Origin: Lactococcus ileimucosae
Lineage (GTDB): Bacteria > Bacillota > Bacilli > Lactobacillales > Streptococcaceae
Direction of reading: 5' to 3'
Assembly (NCBI RefSeq): GCF_943193185.1
Contig: NZ_CALPDE010000003.1
Coordinates: 1 to 64,000 of the forward strand
Length of the DNA: 64,000 nt
In this document: piece after piece, positions 48,546 to 58,019 of the stretch
Numbering within the stretch: position 1 is the first letter of the stretch
How the letters are laid out: the number at the start of each line of letters is the position of its first letter
Made by a program: the position numbers and the translations under genes
Notes under the pieces: generated by a model
What the model was told of the DNA's origin: nothing
Database searches by the model: none
What the model saw: only the letters and a program-made list of their open reading frames with translations

Positions 48546-51500
48546 TTATAGTCCCAAAATTTCTCGGATTTCTGCTTCACTGAGTGTCTTGTCGATCACA
48601 TCCCCATCTAAAACATTCGCAATCAACCCCTTCTTACGTTCTTGAATTTCCATTATTTTTTCCTCAATCGTCCCTTGTGTAATCAAACGAATGACTTCAA
48701 CGGTACTTTTCTGCCCCATACGATGTGCCCGTGCTATTGCTTGTTCTTCTACTGCTGGGTTCCACCAGAGATCAACAAGGATAACCAGATCTGCACTGGT
48801 AAGATTAAGGCCTACTCCTCCTGCCTTGAGGGAGATAAGGAAAGCATCGCGACTTCCTGCATTGAAAGCTTGCACCATCTCCAAGCGCTCTTTCACAGGT
48901 GTTGAACCTGTTAACTTATAAGCTGTCAGGTTTAATTTTTCCATCGCTTCTTCAATATAAGGAAAGGTTTTAGTAAATTGTGAAAAAATAAGAGGACGGT
49001 GCCCTGAGCCTTTAATCTGTTCCAAAAGCTCCATCAAGCTATCAAGCTTACCAGAGCCACCTTTATAATTCTCCATGAAAAGAGCTGGTGTATTACAAAT
49101 TTGGCGAAGACGTGTGATACCTGCAAGAATTTCGATGCGCGATTTTTTGAGACTTGCGCTGTCCATTTGGCGTACCGAACGTTGCATCAGCTCCAGCTGC
49201 GCCAAGTAGATAAGTTTTTGCTCTTCAACCATATTATTACGCAAAGTCATTTCCATCTTATCAGGCAACTCTGTCAAAACATCTTCTTTTTTACGGCGCA
49301 TGATAAAGGGATGTATGATACGCGCGATGACTTCTGGTGACATTTTATTGAATATCTCACGCTTAGGCAAAAAACCTGGCATGATAACTTGGAAAATAGC
49401 CCAGATTTCTTCCAAGCGGTTTTCCAGTGGTGTTCCCGATAAGGCAAAAGTATGTGCCACATTGAGCTGACTCAGTGCTCTATTTGTCTTACTGCTGTAG
49501 TTTTTAACAGCTTGCGCTTCATCCAAGAGAAGGTAAGTAAGTTTCTTGTTCTGATAGTCATCGAAATCTTTGAGGAAACTTCCATAGCTTGTAATATATA
49601 TTTGATGTTTCCCCTGAATCATCGCCTCACGCTCTGCTTTCATCCCATCTACAACGACATAATCCATCTTATCTGTGAACTGCTCAAACTCACTCGCCCA
49701 GTTATAAACAAGACTTGCGGGAGCAGTAACTAAGGCTGTTTCACCCTCCTTCAGGTTTGAAAGCAAATAAGTGATGGCCTGAACCGTTTTTCCCAGCCCC
49801 ATGTCATCCGCTAAAATACCACCCAAATGGTAATGTGTCAGCATAGACATCCAACGTACACCCGTTTCTTGATAGCTACGCAACTCTGCTTTCACATGCT
49901 CAGGTTTTTCGTAAGGATAGGTTTCCGGATGTATCAAATGGTTATAGAATGCCTTAAATTCTGCCGAAAAACTGCTGCTTGATATATTCTCAAATATCTT
50001 AGAAACTTGAAAACTCCGTGTGACGTTGACTTCCAAGCTCGTTCCGCTGATAGTAAAATTATCATCAAGCTCGCGTAAAGCCGATTTCAGCTGGCTAAAT
50101 TTCTGGTCAAAGATAAATAATTTGCCCTTTTCACTGACATAATACTCTGCATTATTTTGCAATTGTGCAATGACATCGGCAAACTCATTTTCACCGATAC
50201 TTGGCATTTCAAAGGCAATATCGAGCAAACTCCCACGACGGTCAATTACAATTTCGGGAACTTCATCAACCCTCATAGCTTTTAAAGCAGGTGAAAGTTC
50301 TACGTCCCCTAACTTTTGAAACTGTGGCAGGATATTGATAAAGAAAGTTTCCGCAAACTGTGCCGAAAGCGTCACACTACCTGTAAAAGAACGGGCAAAA
50401 CCAAAACGCGCCATAAGTGTAAATATTTTGTTTTCCAGACGCAAATCACGTGAAAATTCAAGCGTTTCCAGCTCATGGAAGTGGGACACTTGGAAATTGC
50501 CATAATCAAACCGAACAGACAATTCGAGAGTTTGACCTTCAGGATTGGAAAAATAAAAAATAGGCCTGAAAGGACGGATAACAAAATTCTCAGGTGCTGA
50601 GATTTGGCCTAGAGTAGAAAGCTGCTGAAGAGCTTGAGCTACCTTATCTTTATCCGTGTATGAAAATTGATTGTGTTTTTCACCTTCCAACTCTTTCTGA
50701 ACCAACTGTAAAAGACGTTTCTGTTCATGGTTGACCTTATAAAAGACGTTGTTGTAATACAGGAGCGATCCGCTGTAAAAAGAACTGAACGCATGATCTT
50801 CAATCTTCAACTCAATAAAATCTCTTTGACTCGTAACACTGAACTTGAAAATTTCCGAGTCTTTGTCTAAAGAAGCAAACGTAAAATAGTTAAGCAAACT
50901 TCCAAATATTCTTAAGCTAAAGCGCGACAGATTTGAGGCCAAGTCCATCGCTTCTTCAATAAAAAGATAGGGAAAACTGAGATAGCGTCCGTTTTTGATA
51001 TAGAGCTGGTTAGCTATTTGTGTATCTAACTTGCCATGAATCTTAAGCAGGAAGCTTAAAAAGTCCTGACTGGCCTCGTCAAAGTTGTCAAAAAAGAGGT
51101 CGACATAATGAAGGGCCCCTAATGAATACTGCCCAAAATTTTGTAAGGTTCTCAAAAAATAAGGGATATCTTTGATGACGTAAGCTCTTCCTAGGCGTTC
51201 ACTATATAGACGCAGGTCAAAATACATGAAATAATCCATAGAGAAAACATCATAAAGTTGCGCACTGTCTTCAACATACACTTCAAGCGAAAACTGGTCC
51301 GCTCCAAAACTTACCTGTGTTTCACCATTCAAAGCATCCAAAAAAGAGGCATTAGCAGCCAGGTCATCATTTGCAACCAGCTCTATCTTTTCTAGATTTT
51401 TCTTATCTTCTTTGTTTTCTTTAGCTTCGTTCTTGAGATATTCTTCAACTGCGGCAATATGCTTACAATACCGATGATTACGCTGAAACTCTGCACAGGA

Positions 51501-51656
51501 ACAATAGTCCTGCGCCCCATCCATATCGTAAATCACCTGCTCTCCATCGACATCAACGGAAAGTTTAAAGTCTTCTATTGACGGATCAATCAAAAGGCCC
51601 TGACCGTATAGGGCGATTCCCTCACTGCGCACGCGCGCCGGCATCATTCTGCTCAT
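48546..51656 (-). CDS. SWIM-domain SNF2-family helicase (HepA-like)
   Basis: 1036 residues. SWIM zinc finger near the N-terminus ('CSCAEFQRNHRYCKH'), a long middle region, then the SNF2 ATPase: Walker A 'DDMGLGKTVQA', 'LLLDEAQAVKN', 'ALSGTPLENRLEEIW', and the helicase-C part 'SLKAGGVGLNLTSADLVIL', 'ARAHRMGQKS'. DNA translocase acting on nucleoprotein complexes. The gene order snf2-hypothetical-murC is familiar from streptococci and lactococci. A short basic upstream ORF overlaps its start. Confidence 0.93.
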   Translation of the reverse strand: MSRMMPARVRSEGIALYGQGLLIDPSIEDFKLSVDVDGEQVIYDMDGAQDYCSCAEFQRNHRYCKHIAAVEEYLKNEAKENKEDKKNLEKIELVANDDLAANASFLDALNGETQVSFGADQFSLEVYVEDSAQLYDVFSMDYFMYFDLRLYSERLGRAYVIKDIPYFLRTLQNFGQYSLGALHYVDLFFDNFDEASQDFLSFLLKIHGKLDTQIANQLYIKNGRYLSFPYLFIEEAMDLASNLSRFSLRIFGSLLNYFTFASLDKDSEIFKFSVTSQRDFIELKIEDHAFSSFYSGSLLYYNNVFYKVNHEQKRLLQLVQKELEGEKHNQFSYTDKDKVAQALQQLSTLGQISAPENFVIRPFRPIFYFSNPEGQTLELSVRFDYGNFQVSHFHELETLEFSRDLRLENKIFTLMARFGFARSFTGSVTLSAQFAETFFINILPQFQKLGDVELSPALKAMRVDEVPEIVIDRRGSLLDIAFEMPSIGENEFADVIAQLQNNAEYYVSEKGKLFIFDQKFSQLKSALRELDDNFTISGTSLEVNVTRSFQVSKIFENISSSSFSAEFKAFYNHLIHPETYPYEKPEHVKAELRSYQETGVRWMSMLTHYHLGGILADDMGLGKTVQAITYLLSNLKEGETALVTAPASLVYNWASEFEQFTDKMDYVVVDGMKAEREAMIQGKHQIYITSYGSFLKDFDDYQNKKLTYLLLDEAQAVKNYSSKTNRALSQLNVAHTFALSGTPLENRLEEIWAIFQVIMPGFLPKREIFNKMSPEVIARIIHPFIMRRKKEDVLTELPDKMEMTLRNNMVEEQKLIYLAQLELMQRSVRQMDSASLKKSRIEILAGITRLRQICNTPALFMENYKGGSGKLDSLMELLEQIKGSGHRPLIFSQFTKTFPYIEEAMEKLNLTAYKLTGSTPVKERLEMVQAFNAGSRDAFLISLKAGGVGLNLTSADLVILVDLWWNPAVEEQAIARAHRMGQKSTVEVIRLITQGTIEEKIMEIQERKKGLIANVLDGDVIDKTLSEAEIREILGL

Positions 51657-51718
51657 CTTGTTTTTATCCTATTTTGATGCCTTCTTGCACCAACTCTCCG
51701 TCTTTTTTTCTTACTCAT
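51653..51718 (-). CDS. possible 21-residue basic leader peptide before snf2
   Basis: ATG at 51718 reads MSKKKRRRVGARRHQNRIKT plus R and stops in ATGA overlap with the snf2 start. 12 of 21 residues are Lys, Arg or His. The ribosome site (ATAGG abutting ATG) is poor. It lies in the leader after the TATAAT at 51743-51738. Could be a coupled leader peptide or chance. Confidence 0.25.
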   Translation of the reverse strand: MSKKKRRRVGARRHQNRIKTR

Positions 51719-51816
51719 CCTATTAAAATGTGCATATATTATACCATATCTCAAAGCTTTTTTCACGACAGTCTTCAGAAAGAAAAGCTTTGCTTTTGGA
51801 CATAAAAACTCTTTTT

Positions 51817-52395
51817 TTATAAGCGGTGTTCATCTTTTAGTAAGTCATTGCTTGATGCTGTTACCAACTCCAAAAATGTTTTTGAGAAAGTTTCTGGTGG
51901 TTCAGGAAAATCTTGGTTCAGCCAAGCAGTGACAATGCTGATAATATTTTTAGAGATAATCTTTACTCTGAAAGCTCCTGATAGGTGCATTTTTTTCCGC
52001 GAATCATTTTCATCTAAAAATGGCAAAAGGTATGTGCTTAGCCTTGTTTCAACCATCCTTCCATAATACGAATCCATAGAAGTAGTCGTTAAGACCCTAA
52101 TCCAAATCCTGTATTTGTAAGCTATGGGTAAAATTTCCTTCGCAAAAAATATAAATGGTGATTCATCTTTCTTTAGAGCCGCACTGTCCAAGTGTTTAAA
52201 TATTTCCAAATTTATTTTGTTTCTGATATCTTCCAGAATCTCCTCTGTATTTTTATAGTGCTTTTTATAAATAGCCTGTCTGCTTACATTTGCTTCTCTC
52301 GCAATTTCACTTAGCGTAAAATGCTGCCTATTTGGCTCTTGTAATGCTAAACGGAAAAAGGAATTGATTATGTTTTCACGTGTTCCTAACCCCAT
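51817..52395 (-). CDS. TetR-type transcriptional regulator
   Basis: About 192 residues from the ATG at 52395 (AAGGTGG 8 nt upstream; a GTG four codons earlier is an alternative). HTH at residues ~25-45 ('LSEIAREANVSRQAIYKKHY'), then a helical domain of the TetR-C type. Divergent from the LPXTG adhesin, with inverted GTGTCAA-type motifs in between, so it probably controls the adhesin. Confidence 0.82.
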   Translation of the reverse strand: MGLGTRENIINSFFRLALQEPNRQHFTLSEIAREANVSRQAIYKKHYKNTEEILEDIRNKINLEIFKHLDSAALKKDESPFIFFAKEILPIAYKYRIWIRVLTTTSMDSYYGRMVETRLSTYLLPFLDENDSRKKMHLSGAFRVKIISKNIISIVTAWLNQDFPEPPETFSKTFLELVTASSNDLLKDEHRL

Positions 52396-52470
52396 CTCCT
52401 GTCCCACCTTTTCTTTATTTTTCGAATTATTAATTTTTCCTTAAAAGACTTCGGGGATAATTTTAATAAA

Positions 52471-52578
52471 AAAGTTGACACTTTGCAACCAAAAACTCAT
52501 TTAAAGATAATAAACAACGTATATTCTTGCATTTTCGAGTCTTAAAAAATGTGTCAAATCATACACTGTGTCAACTTT
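52471..52578. promoter_or_regulatory. paired GTGTCAA motifs between TetR and adhesin genes
   Basis: AAAGTTGACAC (52471-52481) is a perfect inverted copy of GTGTCAACTTT (52568-52578). A further GTGTCAA lies at 52551-52557, 17 bp from the last. The set is a candidate multi-site operator of the divergent TetR protein. No unambiguous -35/-10 pair was assigned to either gene. Confidence 0.45.
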
Positions 52579-52674
52579 TAACTTATTTACACTTGATGAG
52601 AGTTGTGTTAATTTTAATATAAAGAAACATACATTCTATATATTCACATTAAATTTATAATGAAAGGTTTTTTT

Positions 52675-53871
52675 ATGCTTCTATCTCGAAAAATATTAAA
52701 GGGTCTCCCTTATATGACCTGTATCCTGCTTCTGATCAGCGGACCGATTTCTGGAATTCCTGCGAGTCATGTAACAGCCGATACACTGCAGACTCAAGCA
52801 ACTCTCTCTGGAATCACTGGACGAACAGATGGTATCATCCATAAGGGGCAGCCGAAAAAGCAGATTCCCGGAAATGGGCAAGCCTATCAGATTGCTCAAG
52901 GAATAACAGTATCTGGTAACCAAGGTTCTCCCGAATGGGTATTCACTGCCGATGAAACTGCAATACCTAATACTACCTTCACTGTCTATGTTTGTGGCGT
53001 AGGCAACAGCTATGTTATTTATACAATCACGGTATATGGCGCCGGAACATACGTCCTTGATGCAAGCCAATATGGTTCATTTAATCAAGGTCTATCCCTT
53101 GAAGCACCTGAAGAACAGCCCACTACAGTAAGTGGTTCTGTTCGTGTCCATTATGTGGATGAGGCGGGTCGCCCTATTGCAGCAGTTGAAAACCTAGAAA
53201 CCCTTTCATGGCTTGAGGGGGAGCCAGCTCCACAGTATCAAACCCTCAATACGCCTCTGTACCGTGAAAGCATCACTTATAATGGGGAGATATATAAACT
53301 TGATACAAGTCTCATCCCGAGCAATGCCAACGGTTTTTATCTTCCTAACCAAACTATCGCTATCACTTATGTCTACAAGCGCCCTGTGTCAGAAAAAGTT
53401 AAGGGAGACGTCATTGTCCATTATGTAGATGAACACGGTAAAAATATCGCAAATGATCAGAGACTTTCAACCTTGTTCTGGTTTGTCGGTGAAACAGCTC
53501 CTGCATACCATACCTTAGATACTCCCTTATATCAAGAAAAAATTAACTATGAGGGGAAGGTCTATGAGCTAGATGTAAACAAGCTCCCCAGCAATGCCAA
53601 CGGATTTTACCTAGCCAATCAAACCCTCTCTGTAACCTATATTTATAAGTTAAGAGCAATCCCAGAAAACCCAGAAGAAGCTTCTGATTTACCAAGGGCC
53701 AAAGAGGACTCCCTCCCTGAAGCCAAAGCTGATACTTCCAAGCTTCTAGACAACTCATATACAAAAGAGAAGCTCCCAAAAACTGGGGAAAAGTCTACTT
53801 CGAACATCATCCGCCTTATAGGTAGCGGAATATTGCTCGCCCTGTATTGCATGATACGAAGGACCCAATGA
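52675..53871 (+). CDS. LPXTG-anchored surface protein with MucBP-type repeats
   Basis: 398 residues from the ATG at 52675 (AAAGG 7 nt upstream; the ATG at 52660 has no ribosome site). Signal peptide at ~1-40 ending near 'SHVTA'; an N-terminal beta-rich domain. Two ~75-residue MucBP-like repeats ('VRVHYVDEAGRPIA', 'VIVHYVDEHGKNIA', each ending 'PSNANGFYL.NQT...TYVYK'), Pro/Glu linker, sortase motif 'LPKTGE', membrane helix and 'RRTQ' tail. Probable mucin/host-glycan adhesin exported and attached to the wall. Confidence 0.9.
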   Translation: MLLSRKILKGLPYMTCILLLISGPISGIPASHVTADTLQTQATLSGITGRTDGIIHKGQPKKQIPGNGQAYQIAQGITVSGNQGSPEWVFTADETAIPNTTFTVYVCGVGNSYVIYTITVYGAGTYVLDASQYGSFNQGLSLEAPEEQPTTVSGSVRVHYVDEAGRPIAAVENLETLSWLEGEPAPQYQTLNTPLYRESITYNGEIYKLDTSLIPSNANGFYLPNQTIAITYVYKRPVSEKVKGDVIVHYVDEHGKNIANDQRLSTLFWFVGETAPAYHTLDTPLYQEKINYEGKVYELDVNKLPSNANGFYLANQTLSVTYIYKLRAIPENPEEASDLPRAKEDSLPEAKADTSKLLDNSYTKEKLPKTGEKSTSNIIRLIGSGILLALYCMIRRTQ

Positions 53872-54101
53872 AAGACTATGAGATAAAGAGAGGAGTTCAG
53901 ATAGTTTCAACAAGAAGTGTTTCACAGGATGTTTCAGAATACCTTGGTTAAGCTTTTTCATGTCTTAAACTTTTTATCGCCTCAATCTTCCATTAAGGAA
54001 TAGAGAAGTATCGATTCAACAAAAGCCAAGGGTTACAAAGAGCTTCTTTTCTCTATTAATTCCTGTCCTCACCGTTAAAATAAAAAAAAGCCAACTCAAA
54101 G

Positions 54102-55046
54102 TCAGCTTAAATTTTGAATCAATCTTTCGATAAGTACATCCCTGTCCGCAATCCATTGCGCTCGATTGTCTGCCAGATGCACCCGATTGGACAGGAAAAT
54201 CACTGCTTTTTTCGTTTCTAAATTCATCAAAATAAATGTTCCTGTATAACCTGTGTGCAACAGCCATTGATTATGGATGAAATCCCAAGCCAAGCTCCTT
54301 GGACGTTGACCAAAAGCAAAATTCTTTTGAAGGGTCAGATACTTTTCATCTGCAAAATAAGCCTGGACAAACTTTACTAAATCACCCATTGGCGCAAAAA
54401 GCCCTGCGGAGCCACAATGCCTACCAAGTACTCGTGCCTTAGGATCATGAACACTGCCTACTTTTACATCTTGACTTGTAGGAACAGCATTTGTGACAGG
54501 TCCAAATGATGTGTCATACATCCCCCATTTCTCAAATACCTGTGCTTTCAAAATTTCATCTAGAGGTTGGTCATAAACTTTTTCAAGCATAAAGCCCAGT
54601 AAGATGAAGTTAATATCTGTATAATGGCAGCTCTTGTCCTCCGTCACCTCAATATGATCAATGGCAGCCTTTAAGCCAAAAAAGTCCAACTTGTCACGAT
54701 TCTTTATAAAAGGATTGATTCCTGTGGTGTGTGTAAGAAGTTGCCGCAGCGTAACCGAATCTTCATGAAAGTCAGGATAATACTGTGTAAAGGGAGCATC
54801 AATATCCAGCTTGCCAGACAAGACCAGATTAATCACAACTGTGCCCGTACCTACAACCTTAGATACAGAGGCCAGATCCCACTTTCGCCCCGAAGCCAAG
54901 GGGCTTACTTCCGGTACTATTTCCTGATTTCCACGAATAAATTCTCGAACCTCCTGCCCTTCCACGAGGGCAAACTGGCAACCCGGAAAAACTCCTTGAT
55001 TGATGTAGTCATCAATCTTCTCTAAAAACTCTTTTTCTTTTTTCAT
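54102..55046 (-). CDS. serine hydrolase of the beta-lactamase/PBP4* family
   Basis: About 314 residues from the ATG at 55046, which overlaps the CppA stop as ATGA. Catalytic 'SVSK' (SxxK) near residue 61, 'YTDIN' (YxN) and a C-terminal 'HTGYTG' (HTG, equivalent of KTG). No signal peptide, so probably cytoplasmic esterase/peptidase-like rather than resistance enzyme. Co-expressed with the CppA-like protein. Confidence 0.87.
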   Translation of the reverse strand: MKKEKEFLEKIDDYINQGVFPGCQFALVEGQEVREFIRGNQEIVPEVSPLASGRKWDLASVSKVVGTGTVVINLVLSGKLDIDAPFTQYYPDFHEDSVTLRQLLTHTTGINPFIKNRDKLDFFGLKAAIDHIEVTEDKSCHYTDINFILLGFMLEKVYDQPLDEILKAQVFEKWGMYDTSFGPVTNAVPTSQDVKVGSVHDPKARVLGRHCGSAGLFAPMGDLVKFVQAYFADEKYLTLQKNFAFGQRPRSLAWDFIHNQWLLHTGYTGTFILMNLETKKAVIFLSNRVHLADNRAQWIADRDVLIERLIQNLS

Positions 55047-55819
55047 AGGCCTTGCTTGGTGAACCAAAGTTCCATATGCTGCGGAATATCAACCGCAAGT
55101 GTTTTTGCTTTTCTATCTAGATACAGTGTGTCTGTGGATAAACTTTCTGCGAAGCGAGTGAGGTCAAAGTCTTGAGACACCTGAAAACGCAAAAGCATCA
55201 AGTCTAACTTTTCGTCCATCGGTGCTGACAGATCAGGACCTTCATCTTCATGAAAGACAAGACGTAAATCAGGGAGCTCAATGCTGTTTCCCACTGCTTT
55301 TACCCCCAATATGTGTTCGTACTCTGTAACAATGGCCTTGTCCTCCACATTAATCTGAACTTCTTTGACAGAAAAATCTGACAAGCCCAAAAACTCTCCC
55401 TCATCAAAGTCCACATCTGCCTTGTCCACCTCGATTAAATCTGACCAGTCCTCTACAGAAACCATTAAAAAAACATCATTTTCTGGAGACACAGCTTCAA
55501 AAGCCCAGCTGTCTTTCACTTGATAAAGATGAGAAACTTTGTCTATATTACGCGCGAGGAGTTGCTCAATCTCATCTCCATCTGCCTGAATAACTGTATG
55601 CCCATGTTTTTTTACGCCTTGAACAGAAGCCAAACCTGGAGATTCTTCCAGTATTATTTTTGGCTCTTTTACTGCATAACCCGCCAAAAAAACTTCAGCA
55701 TTTTCTTCATGAAGAACTTTCAAACCTAAAACTTCACGGTAAAAATTTAAATTTTCTTCGCGGTTTAACACGCGATAGCCAGGCAAGCAAACTTCTAAGT
55801 TATCTATAAATTCTTTCAT
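55043..55819 (-). CDS. CppA-family glyoxalase-fold protein
   Basis: 258 residues. N-terminal vicinal-oxygen-chelate module ('PGYRVLNREENLNFYREVLGL') and a second related module (~residues 148-258). It matches the streptococcal CppA family, described as C3-degrading proteinase but with a glyoxalase fold; true function uncertain. Precedes and overlaps the serine hydrolase. Confidence 0.8.
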   Translation of the reverse strand: MKEFIDNLEVCLPGYRVLNREENLNFYREVLGLKVLHEENAEVFLAGYAVKEPKIILEESPGLASVQGVKKHGHTVIQADGDEIEQLLARNIDKVSHLYQVKDSWAFEAVSPENDVFLMVSVEDWSDLIEVDKADVDFDEGEFLGLSDFSVKEVQINVEDKAIVTEYEHILGVKAVGNSIELPDLRLVFHEDEGPDLSAPMDEKLDLMLLRFQVSQDFDLTRFAESLSTDTLYLDRKAKTLAVDIPQHMELWFTKQGL

Positions 55820-55881
55820 TTTATTTCTCCATTAATCTTCTTACATTTTATTAAAAATTATTCAAAGTATCAACGATTATA

Positions 55882-55890
55882 TGTTAGAAT
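55882..55890 (+). promoter_or_regulatory. extended -10 box for leaderless CPBP gene
   Basis: TGTTAGAAT, hexamer 55885-55890, 6 nt before the ATG at 55897. Confidence 0.5.
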
Positions 55891-55896
55891 TATTTT

Positions 55897-56685
55897 ATGA
55901 CTAGATTTAAAGACCTCATAAAAAAGCCTTGGACTTGGACTATCCTTCCCGCTCTTCTCTTTGCACTCCCCTTTTCTTTAAGTGGAGGCTGGCTTCAGTG
56001 GTTGAGCCTCAGCCTTATTCTTTACCTTATTAGTTTGATTTTTACCTATAAAAAAGCGATATGGCTTGCGTTATTTGTGCTTTCCTTATTACCGAGTTTT
56101 ACTACGGTACTTATAAGCCAGCTGCACTCAGAAAAAGCCTTTTCTTCCCTCGAGCAAGTTGTCTTCTTTTTTATTTTCTTTCTCTCCTTAGGCTTGTCCT
56201 ACTTTCTGGCACGCCGTCGGAAGATTATCCCTCCCATTGCACTTAAGGAATTTCCTCTGGGAAAAATTTGCCTAGGTTTTGGTGCCCTTTTCCTCACCTC
56301 TCTCTTCGTTAACTTACTTGCTCAAGCCCTTGGACTACAGACAAGTACGGAAAACCAAGAAGCTCTGGATAAACTCGCTCAGATAATTCCCCTAGGCATC
56401 TTTGCCACTCAAACCATTTTTGCTGGTTTTTTTGAAGAACTAACTTATCGTGTCGGTCCTTTTGAAATCCTCTTTGAAAAAAACAAAATTTTAGCCTTTC
56501 TAACAGCCAGCCTACTTTTTGCTGCCGTGCATAGCCCAACCGACCTTTACAGTTGGCTTCTCTATGGTTCGATGAGCCTCGTTTTAACAAGCTTCTACTT
56601 TAAGTATCGCAACTTCTACCTCAACATGGCTATCCACATGCTCTGGAACTTCCTCGGTATAAGTACGGCATTTTTGATAAACTAA
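55897..56685 (+). CDS. CPBP-family intramembrane metalloprotease (CAAX protease/bacteriocin-immunity type)
   Basis: 262 residues, about 7-8 membrane helices. Abi/CPBP motifs: 'FFEELTYRVGPFE' (EExxxR), 'AAVHSPTDLYSWLLYG' (His motif) and 'NMAIHMLWNFLG' (HxxxN). Similar proteins act in bacteriocin self-immunity or peptide processing; no bacteriocin gene is adjacent. No ribosome site, predicted leaderless. Confidence 0.85.
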   Translation: MTRFKDLIKKPWTWTILPALLFALPFSLSGGWLQWLSLSLILYLISLIFTYKKAIWLALFVLSLLPSFTTVLISQLHSEKAFSSLEQVVFFFIFFLSLGLSYFLARRRKIIPPIALKEFPLGKICLGFGALFLTSLFVNLLAQALGLQTSTENQEALDKLAQIIPLGIFATQTIFAGFFEELTYRVGPFEILFEKNKILAFLTASLLFAAVHSPTDLYSWLLYGSMSLVLTSFYFKYRNFYLNMAIHMLWNFLGISTAFLIN

Positions 56686-56726
56686 AACCATTATGGTATA
56701 GTTGATACTGTAAAATTAAAAAATTT

Positions 56727-56812
56727 GCACAATGGGTGCTCTTAGAATCTCTAAGAGCTGAGAAACACCATCTGACCTGATCTGGTTAGTACCAGCGTAG
56801 GAATGTGTCTGT
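56727..56812 (+). promoter_or_regulatory. TPP riboswitch
   Basis: Contains the conserved GCTGAGA (56757-56763), TGACCTGATC and ACCAGCGTAGGAA blocks of the thi-box aptamer, closed by GCACA/TGTGT. The platform seems translational: CTCCTTTG (56846-56853) can pair with CAAAAGGAG (56860-56868), hiding the thiT ribosome site. Confidence 0.93.
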
Positions 56813-56876
56813 ATAAAGGACTTTTGTCCTTACTTCTCTTTGACCCTCCTTTGTGCCTACAAAAGGAGATTTTTTT

Positions 56877-57413
56877 ATGCATCATTCTAAAGTTTTGGCG
56901 CTTACTGAAACTGCCATCGCAGCTGCCATAGCCCTTGTCCTGAGCTTTCTTTCTATCAACTATGCTCAGGTTTTCTATCTTGAACTTGCGGTTATCCCTT
57001 TGCTTATTTTGGCCTTACGTCGGGGAGTTCTATGGGGGATGTCTGGTGGACTTGTCTTTGGCTTGCTCTTGATTGTTTTAGGACAAGCGACCGTGCTTAC
57101 ACCTGTCCAAGTTGTTTTAGAGTATATCATCGCGCCGGTTTCTCTTGGATTAGCCGGGATTTTACGCCAAAAAGATTCAAGTAAGCCTCAGATAATCTTG
57201 ACACTTGCCTTTTTCGGTGTCCTCATCAAGTACTTTTGGCACTTTATCGCAGGTGTTGTCTTCTGGGGACAGTATGCTTGGAAAGGTTGGGGGGCTATTC
57301 CCTACTCACTTGTTGCTAATGGCGTTAGCGGGCTCGCAACCGCTACTCTTGCCTCCCTTGTTTTACTCCTTATCTCAAAGGGAGCACCTCAAATTTTTCA
57401 GAGCAAAAAGTGA
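56877..57413 (+). CDS. thiT: thiamine-specific ECF transporter S component
   Basis: 178 residues from the ATG at 56877 (AGGAG 8 nt upstream, inside the riboswitch-controlled hairpin). Six membrane helices. Thiamine-site residues appear in 'YLELAVIPLLILALRRG', 'GLLLIVLG' and 'YAWKGWGAIPYSLVANG'. Needs the shared EcfAA'T module encoded elsewhere. Confidence 0.94.
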   Translation: MHHSKVLALTETAIAAAIALVLSFLSINYAQVFYLELAVIPLLILALRRGVLWGMSGGLVFGLLLIVLGQATVLTPVQVVLEYIIAPVSLGLAGILRQKDSSKPQIILTLAFFGVLIKYFWHFIAGVVFWGQYAWKGWGAIPYSLVANGVSGLATATLASLVLLLISKGAPQIFQSKK

Positions 57414-57430
57414 TATGATATAATGAAAAC

Positions 57431-57910
57431 ATGAGCAAGAAAAGAAAACTAAAGAAAACACTGGTTGAACAAATCTTGGACAAGAATCACATTAGTCACG
57501 AAAGTCTTGCCATCAATGCTTTGGAAGATAAACTGCTGCCTAGTGATATTGATCGCAGTGACATTTACAAGACACTTGCACTTACAGGGGATAAAAGCGG
57601 ACCACTCATCGGCATCCTCCCCTTAACAGAACACCTTTCTGAGAAAAAATTAGCCAAAGTTTCAGGCAATAAAAAAGTTCATATGATTCCACAAAAAGAT
57701 TTGCAAAAAACTACGGGGTATATACATGGTGCGAACAATCCTGTAGGAATTTGGCAAACTAAAAAATTCCCTATCTATATCGATAGTCTCGCACTTGAAG
57801 CAGATAAGATTATTGTATCAGCCGGAGAACTGGGACGCTCTGTACGCCTCAATCCTAGAGATTTAGCAGCTTTTGTTCATGCAGAATTTGCTGACATCCG
57901 TGAATTTTAG
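57431..57910 (+). CDS. ybaK: YbaK-family Cys-tRNA(Pro)/aminoacyl-tRNA deacylase
   Basis: 159 residues. YbaK fold: 'DIYKTLALTGDKSGPLIGIL', 'HGANNPVGIWQTKKFPIYID' and 'VSAGELGRSVRLNPRDLAAF'. Edits mischarged Cys-tRNA(Pro). The extended -10 TGATATAAT has its hexamer at 57419-57424, 6 nt before the ATG, and no ribosome site: predicted leaderless. Confidence 0.9.
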   Translation: MSKKRKLKKTLVEQILDKNHISHESLAINALEDKLLPSDIDRSDIYKTLALTGDKSGPLIGILPLTEHLSEKKLAKVSGNKKVHMIPQKDLQKTTGYIHGANNPVGIWQTKKFPIYIDSLALEADKIIVSAGELGRSVRLNPRDLAAFVHAEFADIREF

Positions 57911-57912
57911 GG

Positions 57913-57950
57913 AAAAAGAGAAAGCGCTCAATGATAGCTTTCTCTTTTTT
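57913..57950 (+). terminator. ybaK terminator
   Basis: AAAAAGAGAAAGC (57913-57925) / GCTTTCTCTTTTTT (57937-57950). Confidence 0.85.
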
Positions 57951-57984
57951 CACTTTCTAAACCTTATAGTCTATAAAATAACAC

Positions 57985-58013
57985 TTTACAAAAGCAGCTA
58001 AAACAGCTAAAAT
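57985..58013 (+). promoter_or_regulatory. promoter of leaderless DUF3397 gene
   Basis: TTTACA (57985-57990), 17-bp spacer, TAAAAT (58008-58013), then 6 nt to the ATG at 58020. The clearest complete promoter of the leaderless set together with that of rlmA. Confidence 0.65.
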
Positions 58014-58019
58014 TAAGCT

